A stretch of 64,000 nucleotides of DNA from Bacteroidales bacterium (GTDB taxonomy: Bacteria > Bacteroidota > Bacteroidia > Bacteroidales > UBA932). Of this stretch, positions 16,793 through 26,362 are shown in pieces (the stretch's first letter is position 1; each line of letters starts with the position of its first letter). The notes under the pieces were generated by a model. It had not been told where the DNA came from. It saw only the letters and a list, made by a program, of their open reading frames with translations, and did no database searches. The DNA lies in contig JAEETP010000004.1 of the NCBI GenBank assembly GCA_016290415.1, positions 1 through 64,000 on the forward strand, in the 5' to 3' direction. Position numbers and translations under genes: made by a program.

Positions 16793-18682
16793 ATGAAAAT
16801 ATCCAAACTTATAATAATGATGGTGTGCGCAAGTGCCGCTGCTGCATGCCAACCGATAGAAGAAGATCCTGTTACTCCTTCTGATGAAACATACCATGTA
16901 GATGATGGTGTTTGGCCGGCGGTTGAGACTCGTGAGAATGGCAATGTCGTTCCGTATATCTCCAGTATGCCTTCAAGTTATTGGAATGTTACCGGTGTCA
17001 TTTGGTCATCAACCCAGAACCAACTTGATAAAGACTCTGCCACTGGTACAGGTCTTCGTAATCACGTTCTTTTCCAATCACTCGTCGGCCTTTCAAACCG
17101 TGCTCTTCAGGAAGGGACGAACGATATAGTCCTCTGGGGATATTCATCGTCTGAAGGCGCCTCTTATAAAGTCGCACATGACTGGCTTGATGCGCAGGAT
17201 ATCAGATGTCTTGGCGAAGTTAATCCTCTTCAACTTGCACTTAAGGGTGAGAATGAGGAAGGTTCTCTCCGAAAGTTAATCGAAGGCTATGTCTTAACAG
17301 ATCTGGAGGGTAACCAGGAGTCGATATCAGTTGCAACAGTTGCAGCCCATGTGTTCAATGCCATTATCGTGGATGAGGTAGACGAGCATTACTTCAAGGA
17401 TGCCGGCTTTAAGATGTTGTACGACTGCCGTAAAAAGAATCTTAAAGACGCCTGGACAGCATTCAAGGATAAGTGCAACAATCAAGCTTTAATAATGATA
17501 CCGGTTTGGATGGGCGAACTTCGAGGATATGCTATCGAACATGGCCTGTTCTGTTTCAATATCCTTCCAGAGCGAGAATTTAAAGGTAAAACCAACATGA
17601 TTCTTTTCAGGGAGGTCAACGGCTGGCTTGCTCCCAACTCTCCGATATATGGCGCATCGAATTATGATGAAGGAGAAACGGATCTGGTGATTTCAAGATT
17701 TGGTAATAACTGGGTGCCCCTTGACTGGGGGTACAACACCGGTATCACTTCACTCTGCTACCCTGAGCGTAAGAAGTCCGTCAAGTATGGAGGATATAAT
17801 CCGCTTGCTATTGATTACTCAATTACTGATGACTATGATTTCGTGAATTTCTATCTATCTGATGGAGATAACGTTCAGTGGGAGCTCAAGGATTTCTACG
17901 GGGAATGGTATAATAATAAATATGCACAGTCGACCAAGACTGCTTTTGGCATGTCAGTCGGTCAGCTTGCCATGTTCAATCCCGATTGGCTACAGAAACT
18001 GTTCAACGAGCAGAAGCGTGGTTGTTCTGTGTTCGATCGCGGAAGCTACTATTTTATCGATTACCTTGGAGAAAAAAAGAATCGTCAGGAGGTACTTTGG
18101 CAGATGGCGCAAGAAACTGCTATGCAGATGCGAGCTGCCAATGTGAGAATTCTGGCAACCGTAAGTTGGGACTCAACTGACAGTAAGGCCTCCAGAGAAG
18201 GATACCAGGCGATGATCGATGCCAACGATCAGCTTGATGCAATTTTTACAATAGCGTACAACCCATATCCTGATTCGTCAGAAGATATACAGTGGTTCAG
18301 CAATCGTAATGGAATCGATATACCAGTAATCAGAACGACATATGCTATTTGGAACCTTGGTGATCATAATGATCTTGACCAGGGTACACCGGCATACATT
18401 GCCCAAAAACTTAACCAACATAAGAATCAATTTAATCTTATATGCCTTCATAGCTGGAGCAAATTCAGGGACATTGGTACAAGTCCTAACACCTTGGGGG
18501 AGAACATTCCAAATCAGGATGATTATTCATTTGGAGCCTGTATTCATTCATCCGGAGCAGCGGAGCTATGCATTAAAAGGCTTGATGACAAGTTTAAGGT
18601 AGTCAGTCTTGAAGAACTCGTATGGCGTATCAGGATGAAATATCGCCCGGATCAGACTAAACAATTACTTGGATTGAAATAG
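16793..18682 (+). CDS. GxGYxYP-like putative glycoside hydrolase lipoprotein (copy 1)
   Basis: 629 residues from ATG 16793; an upstream TTG would add five residues. Lipobox AAAACQP. The N-terminal part (PYISSMPSSYWN, FQSLVGLSNRALQEG) looks like GxGYxYP_N, in which QSLxGLxNR is typical. The C-terminal part holds FVNFYLSDGDNVQWEL (near residue 350) and WRIRMKYRPDQTKQLLGL at the end. The eponymous GxGYxYP motif is not visible; its place seems taken by FDRGSYYFIDYLG. Function is predicted only: a surface or periplasmic carbohydrate-active enzyme. A paralogue lies at 24600-26351. Confidence 0.68.
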   Translation: MKISKLIIMMVCASAAAACQPIEEDPVTPSDETYHVDDGVWPAVETRENGNVVPYISSMPSSYWNVTGVIWSSTQNQLDKDSATGTGLRNHVLFQSLVGLSNRALQEGTNDIVLWGYSSSEGASYKVAHDWLDAQDIRCLGEVNPLQLALKGENEEGSLRKLIEGYVLTDLEGNQESISVATVAAHVFNAIIVDEVDEHYFKDAGFKMLYDCRKKNLKDAWTAFKDKCNNQALIMIPVWMGELRGYAIEHGLFCFNILPEREFKGKTNMILFREVNGWLAPNSPIYGASNYDEGETDLVISRFGNNWVPLDWGYNTGITSLCYPERKKSVKYGGYNPLAIDYSITDDYDFVNFYLSDGDNVQWELKDFYGEWYNNKYAQSTKTAFGMSVGQLAMFNPDWLQKLFNEQKRGCSVFDRGSYYFIDYLGEKKNRQEVLWQMAQETAMQMRAANVRILATVSWDSTDSKASREGYQAMIDANDQLDAIFTIAYNPYPDSSEDIQWFSNRNGIDIPVIRTTYAIWNLGDHNDLDQGTPAYIAQKLNQHKNQFNLICLHSWSKFRDIGTSPNTLGENIPNQDDYSFGACIHSSGAAELCIKRLDDKFKVVSLEELVWRIRMKYRPDQTKQLLGLK

Positions 18683-18712
18683 ATAATCAACAAATAATAC
18701 ACTAATATCATT

Positions 18713-21700
18713 ATGAACTTATTAACCAAAATTAGCTCTAAACTGATGACAGTTCTGGCTGCGGCTCTCTTTTTAGGAGGGCAGGCACTTGCCCAGAATA
18801 TTTCGGTAACCGGGGCCGTTACAGATTCGCGTGGGAATCCTCTGCCGGGTGCATCTGTCATCGAAGTCGGTACCAGCAATGGCGTTACTACAGATGCTAA
18901 TGGTATCTATGTGATTACCGTGAAACCCAAAGCTGAACTCCAGGCGGTCTTTATCGGTATGAAAACAGAGACAGTTGCGGTGAACGGCAATAAAAAAATC
19001 AATTTTACTCTTGCCGAAGACCGTACACAACTAGATGAGGCTGTCGTTGTTGCGTATGGCGTTCAGAAAAAAGCGACACTTACAGGTTCGGTAGCAAGTA
19101 TTGGAAGTGATGAAATAGTCATCACAAAGAATGCGAATGCAGAGAACATGCTTACCGGTAAACTTTCAGGTCTCCGTGTTGTTCAGAACACATCAGAGCC
19201 TGGTACCTTTAATTCTTCTATCAGTATCCGTGACTTCGGTACCCCCCTTATTATTATTGATGGTGTTCCCAGATCGACTATTGGACGACTCAATGGAAAT
19301 GATATCGAGAGTGTGTCTGTAATAAAGGATGCATCTGCCGCCGTTTATGGTGTAAGGGCAGCAGATGGTGTAATCATTATTACAACAAAGCAGGGAACTA
19401 AAGACAGAATGCACATCACATACGATTATAACCTCAATCTCAGTACACTGACTGGTCTGCCCAAGCCGCTTGATGCACTTTCATATATGCAACTTTATAA
19501 TGAGGAATCATGGCGAAACTACCTCAACCCTTCCGTTCAGTATACTGAAGAAGAAATGAATGCCTATAGGACAGGTGAGGCTGTGTCTACAGACTGGTAC
19601 CATGCAACCGTACGTGAGATTACACCGAGCCATCAGCACACAATCAGTGCTGATGGTGGTACGGATAAAATTCGGTACTACATGAGTTTGGGCTATACAG
19701 ACCAGGAGAGCTTTTATAAGAACGGAGATTTGAAATTTAATCAGTACTTTTTTCGTTCAAACATATCCGCAGACCTAGCAAACGGCCTTACTGCAAGTCT
19801 CAATGTATGGGGAGATCTTGATGATAAGATTCAGCCTCATGAGGGCTCCGGCTCCATAATCAGAGCTCTTTGGCGTCAGAGGCCGTCTGACCCGATTTAT
19901 GCAAATGACAATGAGAAATATCTATACAAGCCCACCGTTGATGGATATAACCCTGTCGCTTTTTCTGATATTAGTCAGGTGGGTTACAATGATCAGACAA
20001 ACAAGTTCTTGCAGACCAAGTTCTCACTTGAGTATAAACCTGCGTTTATGAAAGGATTTGCTGCCAAGGTGTCCCTCAGCTATGATACCCAGATTTATGA
20101 CAGTAAGGACTATAAAAAGGCGTACAACCTTTATACATATAATGCTGCAACAGATGAGTATATTGCCAACACGTTGAGCTCTCCGTCTCAGATAAGTCGT
20201 GAGTACTCATATAATCAGCAGATACTTCTTGATGCTTCGGTTAGTTATGACAACAAGTTTGGTGACAACCATGTGTCTGGGATGGTTTTGTATGAGGAGG
20301 AGATGAACAAGAATGACAGTTTCTATGCAAGGCGTTATCTCAGCCTTGATCTGGATGAGATTTTTGCCGGATTGTCAGAGAACCAGCAGGGAAATGGAAG
20401 CGGTCTAAAAGAGTATGCGTCCCGTGCTGTTGTCGCCCGTTTTAATTACGATTATGCCGGCAAGTATCTTGTTGAACTCTCCGGGCGATACGACCAATCT
20501 TCGAAATTCGCACCTTCGCACCGCGCCGGTTTTTTCCCGGGAGGATCGATAGGTTATCGTATTTCCGAAGAGCGTTTTTGGAAGAACAACAGGTTTCTCA
20601 GTAAAATCAACAATCTTAAGTTACGAGCTTCATACGGCGTGATGGGTCGTGACAATAATCTTGACTTCCAATTCCTTACCGGTTATACATATCCCACGAG
20701 TGGATCAGTGTTTAATGGAGCATATGTCAATGGCCTGTCTGATAAAGGCATTGCAAATCAGAATGTTACGTGGGAGACATGTTACACGGCAAACATAGGC
20801 CTTGACCTGAATGCATGGAATGGTCTCTTGGGCTATTCAGTCGATCTATTCGACCGCCATAGAACAGGAATATTTACGACACGCCGTAATTCCCTTCCCG
20901 CAACTACCGGTGCCGACCTTCCTCAGGAGAATCTTAATGAAGAACGGACTAGAGGTTGGGATATGCAGGCGAGTCATCACAACCATATAGGAGATTTCTA
21001 CTATTCACTCAATGGAAATGTTTCTTTTGCCTATACGATGACTCTCTATCGTGAAAGAGCCGAGTCCGGTAATTCCTATGAGAACTGGTACAATAATAAT
21101 AGTTATAGGAACGTTGGCTTATGGTGGGGACTACAAGGTGTTGGCCGCTATGAAAATTGGGATGAGATTATTAACAGTCCAACACAAGTTGGGAACGGTA
21201 CCCTTCCCGGAGATTATTTATATGAGGACTGGAATGGGGATGGATACATCACGAGTCAAGACAAACACATCATCGGCTATAGTGGCGCTCCTCAGATATA
21301 TTACGGTCTTACTTTTGAGTGCTCATGGAAAGGCATAGATTTCAATATGCTATGGCAAGGGGCAGCTCGTCACTGGGTAGAATACGAAGAGATTTTGGGA
21401 GAGTCCATTTGGGGCGGTGGTAACGGACCGGACTATTTCTTTGACAGATGGCATCCGGTTGATCCGACAGCTGATGTATATGACCCCAATACTGAATGGG
21501 TACAAGGTACGTATGCATTCGGTGGCGTGAGTGGGGCCGGTACATTCAAGGTTGAAAATGCAGCATATGCTCGTCTGAAAAGTGTTGAACTTGGCTACAC
21601 CTTCCCCCGTTCGTTAACCAGAAAAATCGCGATTTACAATTTGCGAATCTACGCTAATAGCTACAATCCGCTTACTTTCAGCAAACTGAAATATGTTGAT

Positions 21701-21781
21701 CCCGAGCATTCTAGCGGTAATCATGGCTACATATATCCAATTAATACAACTTACAACTTCGGTGTTCAAGTTAAATTCTAA
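18713..21781 (+). CDS. susC: SusC/RagA-type TonB-dependent transporter
   Basis: 1022 residues. A signal peptide (to ALAQ, residue 28) is followed by a carboxypeptidase-regulatory-like domain (VTGAVTDSRGNPLPGASVIE, residues 32-105), the SusC motif LDEAVVVAYGVQKKATLTGSV near residue 110, a plug domain to about 225 (IRDFGTPLIIIDGVP, VIKDASAAVYGVRAADGVIIITTK), and a 22-strand barrel ending in NTTYNFGVQVKF. It imports glycan fragments through the outer membrane with TonB energy and forms a lidded complex with the SusD encoded next, 13 bp downstream. Confidence 0.97.
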   Translation: MNLLTKISSKLMTVLAAALFLGGQALAQNISVTGAVTDSRGNPLPGASVIEVGTSNGVTTDANGIYVITVKPKAELQAVFIGMKTETVAVNGNKKINFTLAEDRTQLDEAVVVAYGVQKKATLTGSVASIGSDEIVITKNANAENMLTGKLSGLRVVQNTSEPGTFNSSISIRDFGTPLIIIDGVPRSTIGRLNGNDIESVSVIKDASAAVYGVRAADGVIIITTKQGTKDRMHITYDYNLNLSTLTGLPKPLDALSYMQLYNEESWRNYLNPSVQYTEEEMNAYRTGEAVSTDWYHATVREITPSHQHTISADGGTDKIRYYMSLGYTDQESFYKNGDLKFNQYFFRSNISADLANGLTASLNVWGDLDDKIQPHEGSGSIIRALWRQRPSDPIYANDNEKYLYKPTVDGYNPVAFSDISQVGYNDQTNKFLQTKFSLEYKPAFMKGFAAKVSLSYDTQIYDSKDYKKAYNLYTYNAATDEYIANTLSSPSQISREYSYNQQILLDASVSYDNKFGDNHVSGMVLYEEEMNKNDSFYARRYLSLDLDEIFAGLSENQQGNGSGLKEYASRAVVARFNYDYAGKYLVELSGRYDQSSKFAPSHRAGFFPGGSIGYRISEERFWKNNRFLSKINNLKLRASYGVMGRDNNLDFQFLTGYTYPTSGSVFNGAYVNGLSDKGIANQNVTWETCYTANIGLDLNAWNGLLGYSVDLFDRHRTGIFTTRRNSLPATTGADLPQENLNEERTRGWDMQASHHNHIGDFYYSLNGNVSFAYTMTLYRERAESGNSYENWYNNNSYRNVGLWWGLQGVGRYENWDEIINSPTQVGNGTLPGDYLYEDWNGDGYITSQDKHIIGYSGAPQIYYGLTFECSWKGIDFNMLWQGAARHWVEYEEILGESIWGGGNGPDYFFDRWHPVDPTADVYDPNTEWVQGTYAFGGVSGAGTFKVENAAYARLKSVELGYTFPRSLTRKIAIYNLRIYANSYNPLTFSKLKYVDPEHSSGNHGYIYPINTTYNFGVQVKF

Positions 21782-21794
21782 TTACGGTACAGTG

Positions 21795-23795
21795 ATGAAA
21801 ACTATCAAAAGTATATTAATTGTGATTGCAGGCATAATTTGCTTTTCAAGTTGTGCCGACCTTGACGTCAAACCTCGCAATATGGTGAGCGATGATGCGG
21901 TATTCAATTCTGCGGCCGGTGTCGAGGCTTACTTTGCGAAACTCTATAGGGAGTTACCCATTGAAGATTTCAATTATACTGCGTCAGATGGCTTTAACCA
22001 TAGATATGGATGGCAGTACAGGCCCAATAGTGGTTATACAGGCGAGTTCATTTCGCGTGATATAGATAACTGCGTCTATGAAAAGGCAGACATGGTCTGG
22101 TCATGGGTTTATCAGAACGTAAGACGTATTAACTACTTCATTAACAACTTTGAACCTTATAAGGATTACTTCAAGGAAGAGACTTATAATCATCTTATTG
22201 GAGAAGCCTATTTCCTCAGAGCATATAGTTACTATGCCCTTGCCAAACGTCATGGTGGTGTCCCTTATCTTACAGAAGTGATAGATTATCCAGATTGTGG
22301 ATATGAAGGCACTTTTGTAGAGAGAAACTCCGAGGAGGAGACATGGAGAATGATAGGCCAAGATTTGGACATGGCATATAATCTTATGGGTTCGGACAAA
22401 ATGGCCCCTGAACGGGCAAACAGATATACTGCCGCCGCGCTCAAGTCCAAAGTAATGCTTACTGCCGGATGTATTGCCAAGTACAATACAATTTACCATT
22501 TCCATAAGGGAAGCGATGGGGCACCCAATGTCCAGGTGTGCGGTATTCCTGCTGACAAGGCTGATGAGTTCTTTAAAGAGGCTTTAACAGCCGCTAAACT
22601 TGTTGAAGGCCATGCATCGCTGTACAAGAAGAAATTTGTCGCTGGAGACAAAGAGAAGATAAGGGATAATCTGATTCAGTGCTTCCTCGATGAAGATAAT
22701 CCCGAGATTCTCTTTGTGAGACGGTATAACTACACCGATACGAACCACAGCTATGATAAGTTTATGCGCAATCGTATGTATCCTGTCGATGGTATCGGCT
22801 CATCGGGTTGTCCCAGCCTTGATTTTGTCGAGATGTTCGAGTTGTATGATATGGAAGGCAATTCTCTTAAGGATGAAAATGGCGAGTTCATATGCTTTGA
22901 CGAGAATGGTGAGTATATCCTTTGGGATGATAGAAATGATCCATGGAAGAACTGTGAACCTCGTTTAAAGGCATATGTTATATGTCCCGGAGATGAGTTC
23001 ATGGGTAAACCTATCGATATACGTAGAGGCATTTATACGGGTCCATGGACTCCTGGAGAACATTCTGGTATAAAACCGTTGCGAAGTAAGACTACATGGA
23101 GTAACTATAAGACTGTTGCCAACGGCGGTTATATTGTCGATGCCGGTAGTGCCGATGGCTCTGAGAAATCTCCCTATGAGTTTGAAGATGGAACAAAGAT
23201 GACGAAATGCGGTTTGGCCGGTCCTTTTAACGAGAATTCAGAGTCTGCCCATACCGGTTTCTCAACGCGCAAGTTCCTCGTGGAATCTCGTACAGAGGCG
23301 GCTTATGAGAATAAGATGGATCAGCAGTGGATAGATATGCGCTATGCAGAGGTGATGCTTAATAGGGCAGAAGCCGAGTATGAGCTCTTCCTTGATGGCC
23401 AGCCTGAAGGAGATTTGGCAGATGCAATGATTCAGATCAATGCTATCCGAGAAAGAGCCGGCGCTACTCTTCTTACATCTGTGGGAGAACTGACACTTGA
23501 TGTGGTTAGAACGGAAAGACGTAAAGAAATGGCAAATGAGAACAAGATCTATTGGGATTTCAAGCGATGGAGGATTCTCGATGTGCTTCAGAATAAGACC
23601 ATATATCATACGCTTATGCCGTTCTATGTTTCTACGACAAGCCCTACTTCAGCGGAAGGTGGAAAGTGGTTCTACGACCGTCGGGAAGACCAATATCATA
23701 AGCAATTTTCATATAATACAAGGTACTACTACCATCCTATTCCCAGTGCAGAAATAAACAGGAATCCCAACCTGGAACAAAACCCTGGTTTTTAA
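21795..23795 (+). CDS. susD: SusD/RagB-family glycan-binding lipoprotein
   Basis: 666 residues from ATG 21795; frames extending into susC are not starts. Lipobox ICFSSCADL. The family pattern is present: N-terminal AGVEAYFAKLYRELP, TPR-like GEAYFLRAYSYYALAKRHGGVPYLTEV, then IRYAEVMLNRAEAEYEL (as MRYAEVMLNRAEA) and AINAIRERAG, with ERRKEMANENKIYWDFKRWRILD near the C-terminus. It caps the SusC barrel and binds the glycan. At 666 residues it is longer than the typical 500-600, because of an insert around residues 390-500. Confidence 0.95.
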   Translation: MKTIKSILIVIAGIICFSSCADLDVKPRNMVSDDAVFNSAAGVEAYFAKLYRELPIEDFNYTASDGFNHRYGWQYRPNSGYTGEFISRDIDNCVYEKADMVWSWVYQNVRRINYFINNFEPYKDYFKEETYNHLIGEAYFLRAYSYYALAKRHGGVPYLTEVIDYPDCGYEGTFVERNSEEETWRMIGQDLDMAYNLMGSDKMAPERANRYTAAALKSKVMLTAGCIAKYNTIYHFHKGSDGAPNVQVCGIPADKADEFFKEALTAAKLVEGHASLYKKKFVAGDKEKIRDNLIQCFLDEDNPEILFVRRYNYTDTNHSYDKFMRNRMYPVDGIGSSGCPSLDFVEMFELYDMEGNSLKDENGEFICFDENGEYILWDDRNDPWKNCEPRLKAYVICPGDEFMGKPIDIRRGIYTGPWTPGEHSGIKPLRSKTTWSNYKTVANGGYIVDAGSADGSEKSPYEFEDGTKMTKCGLAGPFNENSESAHTGFSTRKFLVESRTEAAYENKMDQQWIDMRYAEVMLNRAEAEYELFLDGQPEGDLADAMIQINAIRERAGATLLTSVGELTLDVVRTERRKEMANENKIYWDFKRWRILDVLQNKTIYHTLMPFYVSTTSPTSAEGGKWFYDRREDQYHKQFSYNTRYYYHPIPSAEINRNPNLEQNPGF

Positions 23796-23806
23796 TAGTA
23801 TAGAGT

Positions 23807-24586
23807 ATGAAAAAAATAATTAACATATTGTTGCTTCTTGGCGTAGTTCTCGTGTCCTGCGCTAGGATTGATAATTATGAGGAGCCGAAGGAAACGTTTA
23901 CCGGAATGCTTATAGACAAAGGTACCGGCGAACCCTTTCACTGCTGTCCTACAGGTGGCACGAAACTGAAGTTGATGGAATATAGCTGGGATGAGAATCC
24001 TACTCCATTCTATATCCTCTGCAAGGTTGATGGTTCATTCAATCATACCAAGTTATTCAAAGGAGAATATGGAGTTCAGCCGGTTGGCGCATTTGTGCCT
24101 TACCAACAACTGGATGCAGAAGGTAACTACATACGTAATGATGAGGTACGACTCAAGATAGAAGGTACTGTAAAATACACTTTTGAGGTAGAACCATTTC
24201 TCCGTCTGGAGTGGGTGGGCGAACCCTCAATTGATGAAAAAGGACGGCTTGTCGGCAAGGTGAAAATAACGAGAGGCACTGATAACCCGGACTATCAAGC
24301 TAATATTAATTATATAGCGATGTATGTCTCTTCTACGCCTTCTGCCGGTAATGGTAACTATATTGCAAATTTCAGTCAATATAGGAGCTATGAGGACACT
24401 GATGGGAATGCTTATATAGGCGAAGAATTGCAATACACTTCTAAAACAGCACTATATACTGGCCGTACATATTACATAAGATGGGCGGCAAGAACTACAA
24501 CTATTATAAATGGTGTGCAGCACTTCAATTATTCAGATGTTAAGGCAATTGAAGTTCCTGCCGCTTCTGACTCTTCTGAAGAATAA
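23807..24586 (+). CDS. DUF3823-family lipoprotein (SusE-position)
   Basis: 259 residues, lipobox VVLVSCARI. The sequence FTGMLIDKGTGEPF, then KLMEYSW and DGSFNHTKLFKGEYGVQP, is the DUF3823 pattern: an N-terminal prealbumin-like beta-sandwich plus a second Ig-like domain. These proteins occupy the position after SusD in many PULs and are taken to be surface glycan-binding proteins. It is 11 bp after susD and 13 bp before the next gene, so co-transcribed. Confidence 0.85.
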   Translation: MKKIINILLLLGVVLVSCARIDNYEEPKETFTGMLIDKGTGEPFHCCPTGGTKLKLMEYSWDENPTPFYILCKVDGSFNHTKLFKGEYGVQPVGAFVPYQQLDAEGNYIRNDEVRLKIEGTVKYTFEVEPFLRLEWVGEPSIDEKGRLVGKVKITRGTDNPDYQANINYIAMYVSSTPSAGNGNYIANFSQYRSYEDTDGNAYIGEELQYTSKTALYTGRTYYIRWAARTTTIINGVQHFNYSDVKAIEVPAASDSSEE

Positions 24587-24599
24587 TAACCCCATCAAT

Positions 24600-26351
24600 A
24601 TGAGGAAACATATCAGATTGATTCTTGCCACTCTGGTGGTTTTCGTTTCTTGTGATTCAAACAAGTCTCGAATTGATGGAAACTGGCTTCCATGTGTCGG
24701 GACAATGCCGTCTGCATACTGGAACATAGTTGGTTCTGATGGAATCGATGATTATATGCTCAGCGAATCTCTTATCGGCCTATCTGCTCTGGCTATTGAA
24801 GACGGCGTGAACGATGTGATGGTTTGGAGTCAGGAAAGCAAACAGACTGGTTATGTGAATTCAATCAATGAAATCAAACAAAGTGGAGTAAAGTGCCTTG
24901 GTGACGTAGGAGTTGAAGAACTTGCACTGCTTCCTGCCGATATGCCCGGTAGCCTTCGCAATATATATGATGGGTATGTACTGATTGACATCGAGCACAA
25001 TCCGGAGAGTGTAAGTGTCGGCGCTGTTGCCAGCCATGTCTTCAGAGGACTAATCGTAGATATCAAGAAGAAGGATTTATTCGATCAAGCCGGAATAGAG
25101 ATGCTCTATGATGCTACCCAACAGACGGTGGCTGATTCATGGCATGAGTTTAAAGATAAGTGCAGGAATACGGGTCTTATTTTCAACCATGTCGGCGTGT
25201 TTCTGCTTAAGAACATGGTTATTGCCAACAGATGGTTTTGCATAAATATCAACACCGTTTACGGCGACCCGACAGCACCTCGGAACTGGGATCTGTTTTG
25301 TGAAGTACTTAACTGGCTTGAACCGAATTCTCCTTGCTATGGCGCTGATGCCGGCAGCGATGAAGGCGACCTTGATGAGATAATCTCACTCTACGGTAAT
25401 CATTGGGTCCCGTTTGATTGGGGGCATAATACCGTAATGACTTCTCTCTGCTACAAGGAGAATCAGGGTGACCTGAAGTATCAGCCACTTGACCCTAAAA
25501 CAATAGATTTCTCACTGGACAAAAACTTTATCTCTTACTATATGTCAGATGGAGATAACTGTCAGTGGCTCATGCATTCATTCTATGATAAGTACTATTC
25601 TGACCCATTCATTGACAAGACCAAGTGCTCTTTTGGGATGGCATGCGGCAACCTATCGATGATTTCGCCGGCACAAATGAGATTCCTCCTAGAAAAGAAG
25701 AGACCTCAGTCAAGTATCTTTGAGCGAGGTAGCTACTACTTCATCGATAAACTTGGCCAGTATAAGGATCGCCAAGCAATCCTAAAACAGATGGCTGAGG
25801 CTCAAGCAGCACAGATGAAGAGGAATAATGTGGTGCTCCTGGGTACAGTCACCCGAGATAAGGTTGATTCTCCAGAAGCAATGGAGGGCTATCAGGCAAT
25901 GGTAGACGCAAACGATAACTTGCTAGGAATAATTGCAATCGCATATTCTCCATATGCGGATTCTGATCAGGAGATTATGTGGGTTACAAATAAGAAAGGA
26001 ATCGACATTCCGATCGTAATGACCACATACTCTATTTGGAACTGCCAGACAGAGAATCATCTTGATGAAGGTAGCCCTACATATATCGCTCACAAGATGA
26101 AGCGAGATGGCAAGAAGTACAATGCTATCTGTATTCATTGTTGGAGTTGGTTCGGTGATACCGGTGACAGCGAAGATGAACTTGCGGAATTCGACACGAA
26201 GACATATCCACGCGTTAGTAAGGTAGAGTGTGCGGATATGTGTACCCGTCGTCTTCCTGACACCTACACAACATGTAATCTGGAGGAACTCTTCTGGAGA
26301 ATACGAATGGAATATCGTCCGGAGCAGACTAAAGCCATCCTTGGATTATAA
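24600..26351 (+). CDS. GxGYxYP-like putative glycoside hydrolase lipoprotein (copy 2)
   Basis: 583 residues from ATG 24600. Lipobox VFVSCDSN. It is clearly paralogous to 16793-18682: SAYWNIVG, SLIGLSALAIEDGVNDVMVW, GNHWVPFDWGHNTVMTSLCY, ISYYMSDGDNCQWLMHSFY, FERGSYYFIDKLGQYKDRQ and a C-terminal FWRIRMEYRPEQTKAILGL. As in copy 1, no GxGYxYP motif is seen. It may hydrolyse or bind the glycan; catalytic residues are not established. It is 13 bp after the DUF3823 gene and 11 bp before GH92 copy 2. Confidence 0.68.
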   Translation: MRKHIRLILATLVVFVSCDSNKSRIDGNWLPCVGTMPSAYWNIVGSDGIDDYMLSESLIGLSALAIEDGVNDVMVWSQESKQTGYVNSINEIKQSGVKCLGDVGVEELALLPADMPGSLRNIYDGYVLIDIEHNPESVSVGAVASHVFRGLIVDIKKKDLFDQAGIEMLYDATQQTVADSWHEFKDKCRNTGLIFNHVGVFLLKNMVIANRWFCININTVYGDPTAPRNWDLFCEVLNWLEPNSPCYGADAGSDEGDLDEIISLYGNHWVPFDWGHNTVMTSLCYKENQGDLKYQPLDPKTIDFSLDKNFISYYMSDGDNCQWLMHSFYDKYYSDPFIDKTKCSFGMACGNLSMISPAQMRFLLEKKRPQSSIFERGSYYFIDKLGQYKDRQAILKQMAEAQAAQMKRNNVVLLGTVTRDKVDSPEAMEGYQAMVDANDNLLGIIAIAYSPYADSDQEIMWVTNKKGIDIPIVMTTYSIWNCQTENHLDEGSPTYIAHKMKRDGKKYNAICIHCWSWFGDTGDSEDELAEFDTKTYPRVSKVECADMCTRRLPDTYTTCNLEELFWRIRMEYRPEQTKAILGL

Positions 26352-26362
26352 TAAGCTACATT

